From the NCBI RefSeq assembly GCF_000427825.1, contig NZ_ATYT01000009.1:1-64000 (forward strand): a stretch of DNA of 64,000 bases. Reading direction: 5' to 3'. The DNA is from Thermocrispum municipale DSM 44069. GTDB lineage: Bacteria; Actinomycetota; Actinomycetes; Mycobacteriales; Pseudonocardiaceae. The notes beneath the pieces were generated by a model, which saw only the letters and a list, made by a program, of their open reading frames with translations, searched no databases and was not told where the DNA came from. Both the position numbers and the translations under genes were made by a program. Position 1 is the stretch's first letter. Each line of letters begins with the position of its first letter. This document shows, in pieces, positions 26,013 through 34,248 of the stretch.

Positions 26013-26861
26013 TCAGCGGTGTGCGCGCTGGTACTCCTCCCAGGTGGTCTTGGCGACCTTGGGCCCGTCGTCCGGCCCGTTGTTGGCCAGCCCGTTGCGG
26101 CCGAGGAAGTAGTCACCGACCTGTTCCTGCGCCTGCCGCGCCAGGTCCGTGTCGTTGATCGCAACCGCGTGGATGTGCAGCGGCCAGTCGCCTTGCGACG
26201 GCGTGCGCAGCCACGCGGCGAAACCGACCTTGCGCAGCGCCCGGACGGCCGCGGTCCGCTGCTTGGCGGTCAACTCCTCGGCGTCCAGGTCGACCGCACC
26301 GCCACCGTCGTGGGTGCCTGCCGAGGTCGGGTCGGCTCCCGGCGAGTACGAGCCCTGCTCGACGACGAACCGCACGCCGGACAGCCGCTGAGCTTCCTTG
26401 AGCATGGCCAGCGTCCGGGCGTTGAACGGCCAGTCCTGCCACTCCGTGCGCGCCCCCGGGCCGATCACCCGCGTGACGGTGAAGCGGCCCTTGCCCAAGG
26501 CGGCCAGCGAGGCCTTGCCGGGCATGCCGTTGGCGGCCAGCCCGGTGTAGCCGAGCGACTTCTGCCACTTGCTGTAGGCCGTCCTGGTCACGGTGCCGAA
26601 GTGGCCGTCGACGTACTCGGTGTCGAGCAGGCCTTCCGCCTGAAGTGCCTGCTCGACCAACCGCACGCTCTCGGCCGCGCCCGGCGTGACGTCGGTGTTG
26701 TCCTTGACCGGGTCGAGCTGGGCGGCCAGCACCAGCTTCTCCATGTTGACCTTGGGCACCGCGGCAACGCCCGTCTGGGGGAGGGCCGCCACGGCCGCGG
26801 TGGCCGCGGCGACCCCTGCCAGTCCGGCGATGAACCGGCGCCGGTGCATCTGTGCGGACAT
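26013..26861 (-). CDS. Tat-exported peptidoglycan-binding/M15-like peptidase
   Basis: 282 residues. A twin-arginine signal (HRRRFIAGLAGVAAATAAVA), a peptidoglycan-binding-1-type helical domain (about 60-125; VDGHFGTVTRTAYSKWQ) and a C-terminal D-Ala-D-Ala peptidase-like domain of the M15 clan are present. The zinc ligands are visible as GTHDGGGAVDLD (H and D) and WPLHIHAV (H). ATG 26861 is chosen because AGGGTGAGC precedes it and the Tat motif then sits correctly. It would trim stem peptides. It lies 8 bases downstream of the SpoIID-like gene and 50 bases upstream of the M23 gene, so the three are probably co-transcribed. Confidence 0.82.
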   Translation of the reverse strand: MSAQMHRRRFIAGLAGVAAATAAVAALPQTGVAAVPKVNMEKLVLAAQLDPVKDNTDVTPGAAESVRLVEQALQAEGLLDTEYVDGHFGTVTRTAYSKWQKSLGYTGLAANGMPGKASLAALGKGRFTVTRVIGPGARTEWQDWPFNARTLAMLKEAQRLSGVRFVVEQGSYSPGADPTSAGTHDGGGAVDLDAEELTAKQRTAAVRALRKVGFAAWLRTPSQGDWPLHIHAVAINDTDLARQAQEQVGDYFLGRNGLANNGPDDGPKVAKTTWEEYQRAHR

Positions 26862-26869
26862 GCTCACCC

Positions 26870-27814
26870 TCACTTGACGTTGCTCAGCGTCATGTTGCTG
26901 TACCAGTGCTTGAGAATTCGCTGGTAGTTCCAACCGCGCTTGGCCTGGTCCTGCGAGCCGTGCTGGGACATCCAGTCACCGTCCACCCAGGCGCCGCACG
27001 CCGTGGTGGTCGCGCAGTAGTGCGCCTGCAGGATCTTGCCGCCGCGGGTCATCCGCTTGTTCCACGTGTCGTTGACGGCCTTGTTGGTGGCCGCGACGGC
27101 CGAATTCGGCTTGTAGACCTGGCTGTTGGTGTTGTCGTAGACGTCGAAGCACTCACCGGACTTGGTCTTGCGAGTGGAGTGCAGCGCCCAGTACCAACCG
27201 AAGTGCTTGACGGCCATCGCGCCTGCCCGCAGCGAGGCGGGCTTCCAGCTCGTGATCCACTCGTTCGGCAGGACGTTCTTGACGTAGTCCTTGAAGTTGA
27301 CCCGGTCGACCCGGTTCAGCTTCACCCGGTACACCAGGATGTAGGTCGGCAGCTTGCTGTGCGTGCCGTCGGTCTTGCAGTCGGAGTTCGACTTGACGAT
27401 GCGGTGCGAGGCGTTCTCGTTGTAGACCGTCGTCAGCTGGCCCTTGTAGCCGGGAGCGATCTTCTGCGCCTTACCGCCGAAGTTGCTGTTGTAGTACACG
27501 TACACGGTCCGCCCGGTGCGGTTCCACACCGACGCCGCGTTGTTCTTGATGCACTGGCCCTTGCCGTTGCCTGCGCCCTTGAACTCGTAGCAGCTCGGCT
27601 GCTTGGTGCCATAGTTGTCGATCGATTCCGTGAAGTCGGAAATCGAACCCTTGTTGTTGCTGTTGTAGAAGTAACAGAATTCGCCCTTGTCGCATTTGCC
27701 GTCACGGCCCGCCGCTTCGGCGCGCGGCGCGGAGGCGACCGAGGCAACGGTCATCCCGACCGCGACCGCGGCCAATGCGAGCAGCGCCGCGAGCACTGTT
27801 CGGAACCTGTTCAT
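26870..27814 (-). CDS. Secreted I36-like domain fused to SpoIID/LytB-like domain
   Basis: 314 residues. A Sec signal peptide (about 1-35), an I36-like domain almost identical in layout to that of the M23 protein nearby (GKCDKGEFCYFYNSNNKGSI), then a SpoIID/LytB-type domain (about 160-300) with FKDYVKNVLPNEWITSW and AGAMAVKHFGWYWAL. SpoIID-family proteins are lytic transglycosylases acting on denuded glycan strands. ATG 27814 follows AAGGGG. With the M15-like and M23-like neighbours it forms a set that could attack three different bonds of the wall. It is probably the first gene of the operon. Confidence 0.82.
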   Translation of the reverse strand: MNRFRTVLAALLALAAVAVGMTVASVASAPRAEAAGRDGKCDKGEFCYFYNSNNKGSISDFTESIDNYGTKQPSCYEFKGAGNGKGQCIKNNAASVWNRTGRTVYVYYNSNFGGKAQKIAPGYKGQLTTVYNENASHRIVKSNSDCKTDGTHSKLPTYILVYRVKLNRVDRVNFKDYVKNVLPNEWITSWKPASLRAGAMAVKHFGWYWALHSTRKTKSGECFDVYDNTNSQVYKPNSAVAATNKAVNDTWNKRMTRGGKILQAHYCATTTACGAWVDGDWMSQHGSQDQAKRGWNYQRILKHWYSNMTLSNVK

Positions 27815-27886
27815 GTCAATCCCCTTCAATTTCTGAAGTTCTCGTTCGCAGCGCTGCCCCGGCCGTTGTTGACAGCGTTGGACTGT

Positions 27887-27922
27887 TCGGTCTAATCCGC
27901 GGTTCCACGCGGATTAGACCGA
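27887..27922. repeat. Perfect 15-bp inverted repeat upstream of I36/SpoIID gene
   Basis: TCGGTCTAATCCGCG (27887-27901), 6-base loop, perfect complement (27908-27922). It lies 73 bases before the start codon at 27814, in the leader or promoter, so an operator or an attenuator-like hairpin is possible. No T-run follows on either strand. Confidence 0.7.
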
Positions 27923-28246
27923 CGTCGGTGGCCGCTGGTAACTATTTGCCGAGGCGAATGCTGCTGCCGCTCGGCCGGTTTCGGCCCCTCGTCGCGGGCG
28001 GGAAGCCGATCGCGAAGCGGCCGGAAGGACGCTCGTACGCCGCCACGGCAGATGCCGCGGTCGGCACGTCACCGCTCGCCGCGGCACACTCGCCGGAAGC
28101 GCTCTGACGAGCATCGGTCCTCCCACTTCCCGGTCTTGCTTTCCTGCCCGCCGCGAGGGAACCTGACCCCCCACCACTGCGGTGCGAAGCCAGAGTGGCG
28201 AATTTGTCGAGTGTCAGAGCCGCCTTGACCGCGAGTGTTGACTGTC

Positions 28247-28297
28247 AAGACCTGTCAAACCCGCTCTGACCAGGTCTTTTGTCGCGCATGTCAAACC
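28247..28297. repeat. Palindrome and TGTCAAACC direct repeats
   Basis: AAGACCTG (28247-28254) and CAGGTCTT (28271-28278) form a dyad followed by TT. TGTCAAACC occurs at 28254-28262 and 28289-28297, 35 bases apart. They may be regulator sites upstream of the gene at 28434. Confidence 0.5.
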
Positions 28298-28433
28298 TGT
28301 GTCACCCCACATTCGGGTGCACGTGGCTTTGACAATCCGAGCGTTTTCTGACGATTCCGCACCGCCGCCCCAACCTTTCCGGGCAAGCGCCGGGTCCGGA
28401 TGAGCGTCATTCCCGGCGAGCAGGAGAGGCCTC

Positions 28434-28763
28434 ATGCGGTTCGTGATCATGCGCGGCGCCATGGCCGTCGTGGCGGCCTGTTTCATCGGTTACGGCATCA
28501 GCCTGCTGACCGACGGAGTCGTGACGTGCCACGGCGAAGTGATGACGGAAGACGCGATCTGTCGCCAATCGATGCCCAAAGGACCAGAACTGGTCAACAA
28601 TGTGCAGGAGCAAGCCGCCTTCAACGTACTCCAGGCTTGCTTGATGATCGGGCTCGGTGGCATGGTCGTGGTCGGCAACCTCCGCGAGATCCTGAACGGA
28701 CCACCGCCGCAGAACCTGAACGAACCACTGCCGCGGAACCGGAAGAAATCCGCGGCTCGCTAG
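28434..28763 (+). CDS. Small membrane protein with conserved Cys pair (copy 1)
   Basis: 109 residues, function unknown. Two membrane helices (about 8-27, AVVAACFIGYGISLLTDG; about 62-82, FNVLQACLMIGLGGMVVVG) flank an extracytoplasmic loop with VTCHGEVMTEDAIC, whose two cysteines could form a disulfide. The C-terminus has an imperfect 24-base repeat giving NGPPPQN/NEPLPRN. The ribosome site AGGAGAGG precedes ATG 28434. The loop motif T-C-x-G-E-x-M-x-x-x-D-x-C recurs in the next gene and, from memory, in many actinobacterial hypotheticals. Confidence 0.75.
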   Translation: MRFVIMRGAMAVVAACFIGYGISLLTDGVVTCHGEVMTEDAICRQSMPKGPELVNNVQEQAAFNVLQACLMIGLGGMVVVGNLREILNGPPPQNLNEPLPRNRKKSAAR

Positions 28764-29008
28764 CTCGGACAAGCATCGGAACGCAGATTCCTTTGCCATT
28801 CGGCGTCGCCACTATCGCTGAGTTCGAACGAGATCGCCTCTTTCGCACTGCGGGTTCACGACAACCGCAGGGTCGTATCCGGGTCGCTACCGCCCGCAAG
28901 CGAGTCCGCCGAAGAAGTCCCGAGGATTTCGGTCCACTCCCCCCAACCTCCCGGGCCGGCCTCGGGTCTGCGTCGACGTCATCCCCGACAAGTGACTGGA
29001 GAAGCCCG

Positions 29009-29314
29009 ATGTGGTCCGTGATCAAGTGGTTCGCCGGGGCGATCGTGGCCGGCCTCATCACCGTCTACGGCATCGCGATGCTCACCGACGAAGCCGTGAC
29101 GTGCGGTGGCGAAGTGATGCACGAAGGGGACACCTGCTTCACCTCCACGCGCCGCTCGTCCTCCGTCAACGACTTCGACGAGCAGGCTGCGGCCAACGAA
29201 CGACAAGCCTGGTTCATGATCGTCGTCGGCAGTATCGGCACGGTGGGTTCCTTGGCCGGCTGTGTGAGTGCGGGCCGTCGACGCTTCGCCGGCCGGGAGT
29301 CCGTTGCCCTTTAG
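29009..29314 (+). CDS. Small membrane protein with conserved Cys pair (copy 2)
   Basis: A 101-residue paralogue of the preceding gene: two helices (GAIVAGLITVYGIAMLTDEA and WFMIVVGSIGTVGSLAGC) around the loop VTCGGEVMHEGDTC. The similarity extends into the ~60 bases before each start (a C-rich stretch, then GACGTCAT-like sequence, then GGAG), indicating a tandem gene duplication including the leader. ATG 29009 has GGAGAAG upstream. No function is known. Confidence 0.72.
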   Translation: MWSVIKWFAGAIVAGLITVYGIAMLTDEAVTCGGEVMHEGDTCFTSTRRSSSVNDFDEQAAANERQAWFMIVVGSIGTVGSLAGCVSAGRRRFAGRESVAL

Positions 29315-29498
29315 CTCCGAACTTTGTCTGTGGTTGCCTGGTGGGGGCGAGACTTGCGACGTCGGCATGTCTCGCCCCCACGAACGACGTGCGCCGCATT
29401 TGAGCATGTCAAGAGCCGTGCTTGCCGGCCTTGGCGCCTGATGCTTGACTGACTCGCGGCGACATCGACCAGATCGACACTTGCGAGGACGGCGGTAC

Positions 29499-30032
29499 AT
29501 GGAGGGTTCGGCACCCGCGCGCACCACGAATGCCAAGGACTTGGTCATCACCGACCTGTTGTCGTACCGGCTGCACCGGGTCGCGAGCGCGTTCGAGCGT
29601 GGGGCCGCGTTGCAGTTTCGTCGCGAGTTCGACGTCAGCCTCGGCGAGTGGCGCGCGCTCGCGCTGGTGGCGGCGGGCAAGGCCAACACCCTCAACCGCA
29701 TCGCGAAGATGGCCAACATCGACCCGGCGCAGATGAGCCGGGTGGTCTCCAAGCTGGTCGACCGCGGTTTCGTCACGCGCTCGTCCGGCCCCGGCAACAG
29801 CTCGCCGATCGCGTTGACCGAGCAGGGCCGGGCCACCTACGAAGGGTTGATCTCGGCGGCCCGCGCCCGGAATGCGGCATTCCTGTCGGTGCTGTCGCGC
29901 GAGGAGATCCAGCACCTGGACGCGGCACTGGAGAAGCTCGCCACGATCGCCATCGCGATGGAGAAAGCGGAGCGTACGCGCGCAGCCGGAGCGCGGGAGA
30001 CGAACGCGTCCGCGAACTCGAACGGTTCGTAA
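29499..30032 (+). CDS. MarR-family regulator (paralogue 2)
   Basis: 177 residues, winged helix NTLNRIAKMANIDPAQMSRVVSKL with wing FVTRSSGPGNSSPIALTEQG. It is strongly similar to the MarR encoded at 21866-22387 over almost its entire length, and the DNA just before each start is similar too (GAGGACGGCG). It is convergent with the acyl-CoA dehydrogenase/enoyl-CoA hydratase operon. ATGTCAAGA at 29406-29414 matches an element before paralogue 1. The two regulators may co-control the catabolic islands. Confidence 0.87.
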   Translation: MEGSAPARTTNAKDLVITDLLSYRLHRVASAFERGAALQFRREFDVSLGEWRALALVAAGKANTLNRIAKMANIDPAQMSRVVSKLVDRGFVTRSSGPGNSSPIALTEQGRATYEGLISAARARNAAFLSVLSREEIQHLDAALEKLATIAIAMEKAERTRAAGARETNASANSNGS

Positions 30033-30229
30033 CCGCTCCGGCCGAGGGCGGCACGCACGGGCTGAACCCGCCGTGGCAGCTCGGCTACGTGCCGGCGGGT
30101 GTCCTCAGCGACGCGGGCTTGCCTTCCTGGCCGCGGCTCATCGCCGTGGCCGGCCGGCCGGTGCCGCGCGAGGCGGGCTGAGCCGGCCGGCCCGCCGGTG
30201 CCGCGCGAGACGTCCTACCTCACCCGGCG

Positions 30230-31408
30230 TCAGGCGACCTCTTTGCCGAGCAGCTCCTTGGCGATCACCATGCGCTGCACCTCCGAGGCGCCCTCCCCGA
30301 TCCGGAACACCCGCAGGTCGCGGAAGATCCGCCCGATCACCGAGTCCGACGTGACCCCGTTGGCGCCGAAGATCTGCACCGCGCGGTCGGCCACGCGCCC
30401 GGCCATCTCACTGCTGAACAGTTTCGCCGCGCTGGCATTGGCCGGTGCCTGCGCACCGTGCTCGATGTCCTCGATGGTCGCCCGGATCAGCGCCCGCGCC
30501 GCGGCGATCTCGGTGACCGAGTCGGCCAGCATGAAGCGAATCGCCTGCCTGCTGGCCAGCGGCGCTCCGAACGTGGTGCGCGCCTTGGCGTGCTCAGCGG
30601 CCGCTTCCACCAGGTAGCTCGCCCCGCCCAGGCAAATGCTCGCCACGCTCAGTCGTCCTTCGTTGAGCGACGACAGCGCCACCTTCAACCCCTGACCGAG
30701 CTCACCGAGCAGGCTCTCCTGAGGCACGACGCAGTCGTCGAACCGCAACTCCGCGAGCGTCCACGCGGGCGAGCCGAATGCGTGGTCGATCCGGGTCACT
30801 TGAAAGCCCGGCGTGTCCCGGCCGACCAAGAACGCGGACAGCCCGCGACCCCGCTTCGCCGGGTCGGTCGACGCGATCACCAGGAACAGGTCCGCGGACT
30901 CGGCGCCGGAGATGAACTGCTTGCTGCCGTTGATCCGCCAGCCGTCCGCGGTGCGCTCCGCCCGCGTGGTGATGGCCGCCGCGTCCGAGCCCGCTTCCGC
31001 CTCGGTCAGCGCGAACGAGGTGCGCGACTGGCCGGTCGTCAGCGGTGGCAGGTACTTCTCCTTCTGCTCCGGCGTGCCGAACCGGTTGATGGCCGTCGGC
31101 GCCAGGCCGCCGGTCGACGACAACAGGATCGACAGCACCGGATGACTGCGGGACACCGCCTCCTGCGCAGCGCAGTACTCCGCCAGCCCCAGCCCGGCGC
31201 CGCCGAAATCGCCGGGCACGGTCAGACCCAGCAGGCCGTGCTCGGCGAACACCTCGACGATCTCGTCCGGCGTCCGCCCCTCGGCGTCCATCGTCCGCAG
31301 CCACTCGGGCTTGACCTTCTTCTCCATCAGGCCCCGGACGAACGCCCTGGTCTCCTCCATACGAGTCCGGACATCGGTGGTCTGCCCGCTCGTCACTGTC
31401 GTCGTCAT
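30230..31408 (-). CDS. Acyl-CoA dehydrogenase
   Basis: A 392-residue FAD-dependent dehydrogenase. An N-terminal helical domain precedes the beta-domain signatures TSFALTEAEAGSDAAAI and INGSKQFISGAESADLF. C-terminal helices follow with ARTTFGAPLASRQAIRFMLAD and FRDLRVFRIGEGASEVQR, whose Glu in GEG occupies the usual catalytic-base position. It oxidises an acyl-CoA to a 2-enoyl-CoA and passes electrons to ETF. The start shares one base with the stop of the enoyl-CoA hydratase gene (TGATG) and has AGGAGA upstream, so it is the second gene of that operon. Confidence 0.92.
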   Translation of the reverse strand: MTTTVTSGQTTDVRTRMEETRAFVRGLMEKKVKPEWLRTMDAEGRTPDEIVEVFAEHGLLGLTVPGDFGGAGLGLAEYCAAQEAVSRSHPVLSILLSSTGGLAPTAINRFGTPEQKEKYLPPLTTGQSRTSFALTEAEAGSDAAAITTRAERTADGWRINGSKQFISGAESADLFLVIASTDPAKRGRGLSAFLVGRDTPGFQVTRIDHAFGSPAWTLAELRFDDCVVPQESLLGELGQGLKVALSSLNEGRLSVASICLGGASYLVEAAAEHAKARTTFGAPLASRQAIRFMLADSVTEIAAARALIRATIEDIEHGAQAPANASAAKLFSSEMAGRVADRAVQIFGANGVTSDSVIGRIFRDLRVFRIGEGASEVQRMVIAKELLGKEVA

Positions 31409-32220
31409 CAACTCTCCTGCCGGACTAGTTCCCACTGGATCGGCTGTTTGGCCAGCCGTGCTTGCATCGCCGCGATCGCCTCGGGCGAGCTGCGGACGTC
31501 CACGACCCGGGAGGCGATCGACGGCAGATCGGCCTCGGACATCACGGCCCCGCGCGTGGCGGCCAGGAAGCGTTTCGTCTCCGCCAAGGCCCGCGGGCCG
31601 CCGAGGTGCAGCTGCGCGAGGTAGTTCTCGGCGACTCGGACGGCGTCAGTGCGATCGGTGGCGATGGCGTGCACCAACCCGAACCGGAGCGCGGTCTCGG
31701 CGTCGATCCGATCGCCCACCAGCAGCAACCGCTTCGCCGTCCGGTAGCCGACCGCTTCGATCAACAGTGGTGCGACCACGCCGGCGATCAAGCCGACTCG
31801 CACCTCCGGAACGGCGAACACGGCGCTTTCCACGGCGACCGCGACATCGCAGGCGGCCACCAACCCCAGACCGGCACCTGCGGCGACACCGTTGACCACC
31901 GCCACGGTCGGCTTGACGAGGTCACGCAACTGCTGCAGCACCCGCGCCCCGAGCAGCACCTGCTGCCGTGCCGTCACCGGGTCCGCGGAGGTGCTCACCA
32001 TCGCGTTCAGGTTCATGCCCGCGCAGAACGCCGTCCCGCTTCCGGTCAGCGCGACCGCACGAATCGTGCTGTCCCGCTCCGCCTGCTGCAGCTCGTGCGC
32101 CATAGCGCGGTACACGTCGTCGTCCACCGCGTTGCGCACGCGCTCGCCGTCCAACGTCAACCACAAGGTCCCGGCGTCGCGGTACGTCCGCAGCGTGGTG
32201 GCTCGACCGTCGCTCGTCAT
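31408..32220 (-). CDS. Enoyl-CoA hydratase/isomerase (crotonase family)
   Basis: 270 residues. Oxyanion-hole motifs are TAFCAGMNLNAM and NGVAAGAGLGLVAACD; PEVRVGLIAG bears one of the two catalytic acids expected of hydratases, while the second Glu position is not obvious, so it might be an isomerase or a specialised member. It is the first gene of an operon with the acyl-CoA dehydrogenase, divergent from the TetR gene. Its promoter lies in the operator at 32233-32262, which recurs before the broken alcohol dehydrogenase. Confidence 0.88.
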   Translation of the reverse strand: MTSDGRATTLRTYRDAGTLWLTLDGERVRNAVDDDVYRAMAHELQQAERDSTIRAVALTGSGTAFCAGMNLNAMVSTSADPVTARQQVLLGARVLQQLRDLVKPTVAVVNGVAAGAGLGLVAACDVAVAVESAVFAVPEVRVGLIAGVVAPLLIEAVGYRTAKRLLLVGDRIDAETALRFGLVHAIATDRTDAVRVAENYLAQLHLGGPRALAETKRFLAATRGAVMSEADLPSIASRVVDVRSSPEAIAAMQARLAKQPIQWELVRQES

Positions 32221-32232
32221 GCTTATTACCCT

Positions 32233-32262
32233 GACAGTAGGTTTTTCTTACTGTCAAGTAAG
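32233..32262. promoter_or_regulatory. Operator copy 2, between ECH and tetR genes
   Basis: Arms GACAGTA (32233-32239) and TACTGTC (32249-32255), with overlapping dyad CTTACTGTCAAGTAAG (32247-32262; arms CTTACT/AGTAAG perfect). Apart from one extra T in the spacer and a few bases it equals the copy at 23901-23929. A further half-site, TTTACTGTAGGGTA, follows to 32280. Its position in the divergent gap makes the adjacent TetR protein the likely binder. Confidence 0.8.
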
Positions 32263-32370
32263 ACTATTTACTGTAGGGTAGGCCACACCCCGAGAGCGGA
32301 TCCGCACATGCACCGGCGGGCCCGTCTACGCTGAAGCTGTCTTCGAGCAGGGCTGGACGTGAGGAAAGGC

Positions 32371-32991
32371 GTGACGAAATCGGCATTGGCGGCGTTCGAC
32401 CGCGACCGCCAGCACCAGAACAAGCGAGAAGTGATCCTGCACGCGGCCGCGTCCCTGTTCCGGACCAAGGGGTTCGCGCACACCTCGCTCGAGGACATCG
32501 CGGCCGCGCTCGGCGTGACGAAGCCGACCATCTACTACTACTTCGCCAGCAAGCAGGAAATCCTCTACCGATGCCTGCTGGCCGTGTTCGATGCCGCCGA
32601 CCAGGCGCTGACCGAGTCGATCGAGTCGGCCGAGACCGGGCGGGAAGCGCTGGAGACGTACTTCCACCGCTACCTGCTCATGCAGCTACAAGGATCGGTG
32701 CCAGCGGTTCCGCTCGACGACGCGAGAGCGTTGAGTGCGGACTACTTCGAGCACATCACCAAGCGCCGCAAGGAACGCCGGGACCGGCTGCGCGCGGTGG
32801 TCGCGGACGGCATCAAGGACGGCTCGATCGTCGACTGCGATCCCAAGGTCGTGGTCAGCACCTGGGCGGGCGCGACGACGTGGGTCGTGGACGCCTACAG
32901 CGGCAACCCGGAGGACGCAGCGCGTATCGCTGATGACGTGCGACGCATCTTCCTGTGGGGTCTGACGCCACCGGACGCCAGCGACGACTGA
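32371..32991 (+). CDS. TetR-family regulator of acyl-CoA catabolism
   Basis: About 206 residues. The N-terminal HTH is TSLEDIAAALGVTKPTIYYYFASK, followed by an all-helical ligand domain of the kind seen in KstR2/FadR-like actinobacterial acyl-CoA sensors. GTG 32371 is preferred because AGGA (32362-32365) lies 5 bases before it; an in-frame GTG at 32359 is the alternative. It is divergent from the enoyl-CoA hydratase gene, and the shared operator suggests it represses that operon and the alcohol dehydrogenase at 23793. Confidence 0.87.
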   Translation: MTKSALAAFDRDRQHQNKREVILHAAASLFRTKGFAHTSLEDIAAALGVTKPTIYYYFASKQEILYRCLLAVFDAADQALTESIESAETGREALETYFHRYLLMQLQGSVPAVPLDDARALSADYFEHITKRRKERRDRLRAVVADGIKDGSIVDCDPKVVVSTWAGATTWVVDAYSGNPEDAARIADDVRRIFLWGLTPPDASDD

Positions 32992-33162
32992 CTTCGACGG
33001 GGTCGGTACGCCGCCTCGAAATGACCGGCCGAGACCTGGTCGAGCCGCCGTTCCATCGAGCTCATGCGCCCAGCTCCGGGCACTGCCACCTTCGGTGATA
33101 CTTGCCACCAGCGGGCCTCGGCTAACTGAATAGCCACTAGAATCCCTCCCCAAGGAGGGGCA

Positions 33163-34206
33163 ATGACTTCACTGTTGGCTCAACCCGACGACTGGACGGA
33201 ACCCGGCGCGTATCCGGTGGTTCCCGGCGTGTATCGGGTGCCGTTGCCCCTGCCGATGGACGGCCTGACGGCGGTCAACGCCTATGTGATGGAAGGCCGC
33301 GACGGGCTCGTCGTGATCGACCCGGGCTGGGCGTCACCGGAGACCCAGCAGACCATGCAGGCCGCGCTGCGACAGCTCGGCCACAAGCCGTCCGACGTCC
33401 GGCTGTGTCTGGCCACGCACCACCACTGGGACCACTACACGCAGGCCTACCAGTGGCGCGACGAACTGCGGATCAACCTCTTGCTGGGATGGGAGGAGCG
33501 GCACAGCATCGAGTCGTTCTTCCGCAGCACCAGCCGGTTCCCCAACCACGCCCAGCGGCTCGTGCGCTGCGGCGCCGGTGACCTGGCGCAGCGCATCAGC
33601 GGGACGGCAGTGCCCGACGACGAAGCCGAGATGCCGTACGGGTTGCCCGACGAATGGCTGCACGACGGGGACGTCGTCGAACTCGCCGAGGGCACGTTGC
33701 AGGCGGTGCACACGCCGGGCCACACCCGCGGGCACATCGTCTTCCGGCACGACGAGGCGCAGGTCTTGTTCTCCGGCGACCACATCCTTCCGCGCATCAC
33801 GCCGTCGCTCGGCTTCGAGTGGGCGCCGGAGGAGCAGCCACTGCGGTCGTTCCTGCGCTCGCTGAAGCTGATCCGGTCTCAGCCGGACGCGGCCCTGCTC
33901 CCGGCGCACGGCCCGGTGACGGAAAGCGCGCACCGCCGGGTCGACGAGCTGCTCGACCACCATCGCGAGCGGCTTGAGGTGGTGCTCAACGAGCTGCACG
34001 CCGGCGCGCGGACGGCGTACGATGTGGCGCGGGCGATGCCGTGGACGCGGAAGGGTCGGCGGCTCGAGGAGCTGGAGACCGAACATCAGATGTCCGCGGT
34101 GGTCGAGGTCGACGCTCACCTCGACGTGCTGAACCTGCTCGGCCGGGTCAAGGTCGAGGACCGCGACCGGACCCGACGGTACGTGCCGGTCAAGAAGTCG
34201 GCCTGA
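33163..34206 (+). CDS. MBL-fold metallohydrolase with C-terminal winged helix
   Basis: 347 residues. The metal-site motifs are in order: THHHWDHY (H-x-H-x-D-H), HTPGHTRGH, FSGDHILP and the late AHGP. The last ~90 residues (ELLDHHRERLEVVLNELHAG onward) form a winged-helix-like extension, as in LACTB2-type proteins. Such enzymes hydrolyse thioesters, lactones or nucleic-acid phosphodiesters. Here, beside acyl-CoA genes, an acyl-CoA thioesterase role is possible. The ribosome site AAGGAGGGG is strong. It is probably monocistronic and convergent with pstB. Confidence 0.85.
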   Translation: MTSLLAQPDDWTEPGAYPVVPGVYRVPLPLPMDGLTAVNAYVMEGRDGLVVIDPGWASPETQQTMQAALRQLGHKPSDVRLCLATHHHWDHYTQAYQWRDELRINLLLGWEERHSIESFFRSTSRFPNHAQRLVRCGAGDLAQRISGTAVPDDEAEMPYGLPDEWLHDGDVVELAEGTLQAVHTPGHTRGHIVFRHDEAQVLFSGDHILPRITPSLGFEWAPEEQPLRSFLRSLKLIRSQPDAALLPAHGPVTESAHRRVDELLDHHRERLEVVLNELHAGARTAYDVARAMPWTRKGRRLEELETEHQMSAVVEVDAHLDVLNLLGRVKVEDRDRTRRYVPVKKSA

Positions 34207-34248
34207 GGCGCGGCGGCCCGTCGACCCCGGCGCTGCCCTCCCCCCGGG

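Larger units (their letters stand above)
27815..28433. other. Long intergenic region with palindromes
   Basis: About 620 bases without a convincing gene between the divergent wall-enzyme operon and the small membrane protein genes. It contains the 15-bp perfect palindrome at 27887-27922 and the repeats at 28247-28297; otherwise nothing is recognised. Confidence 0.6.
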
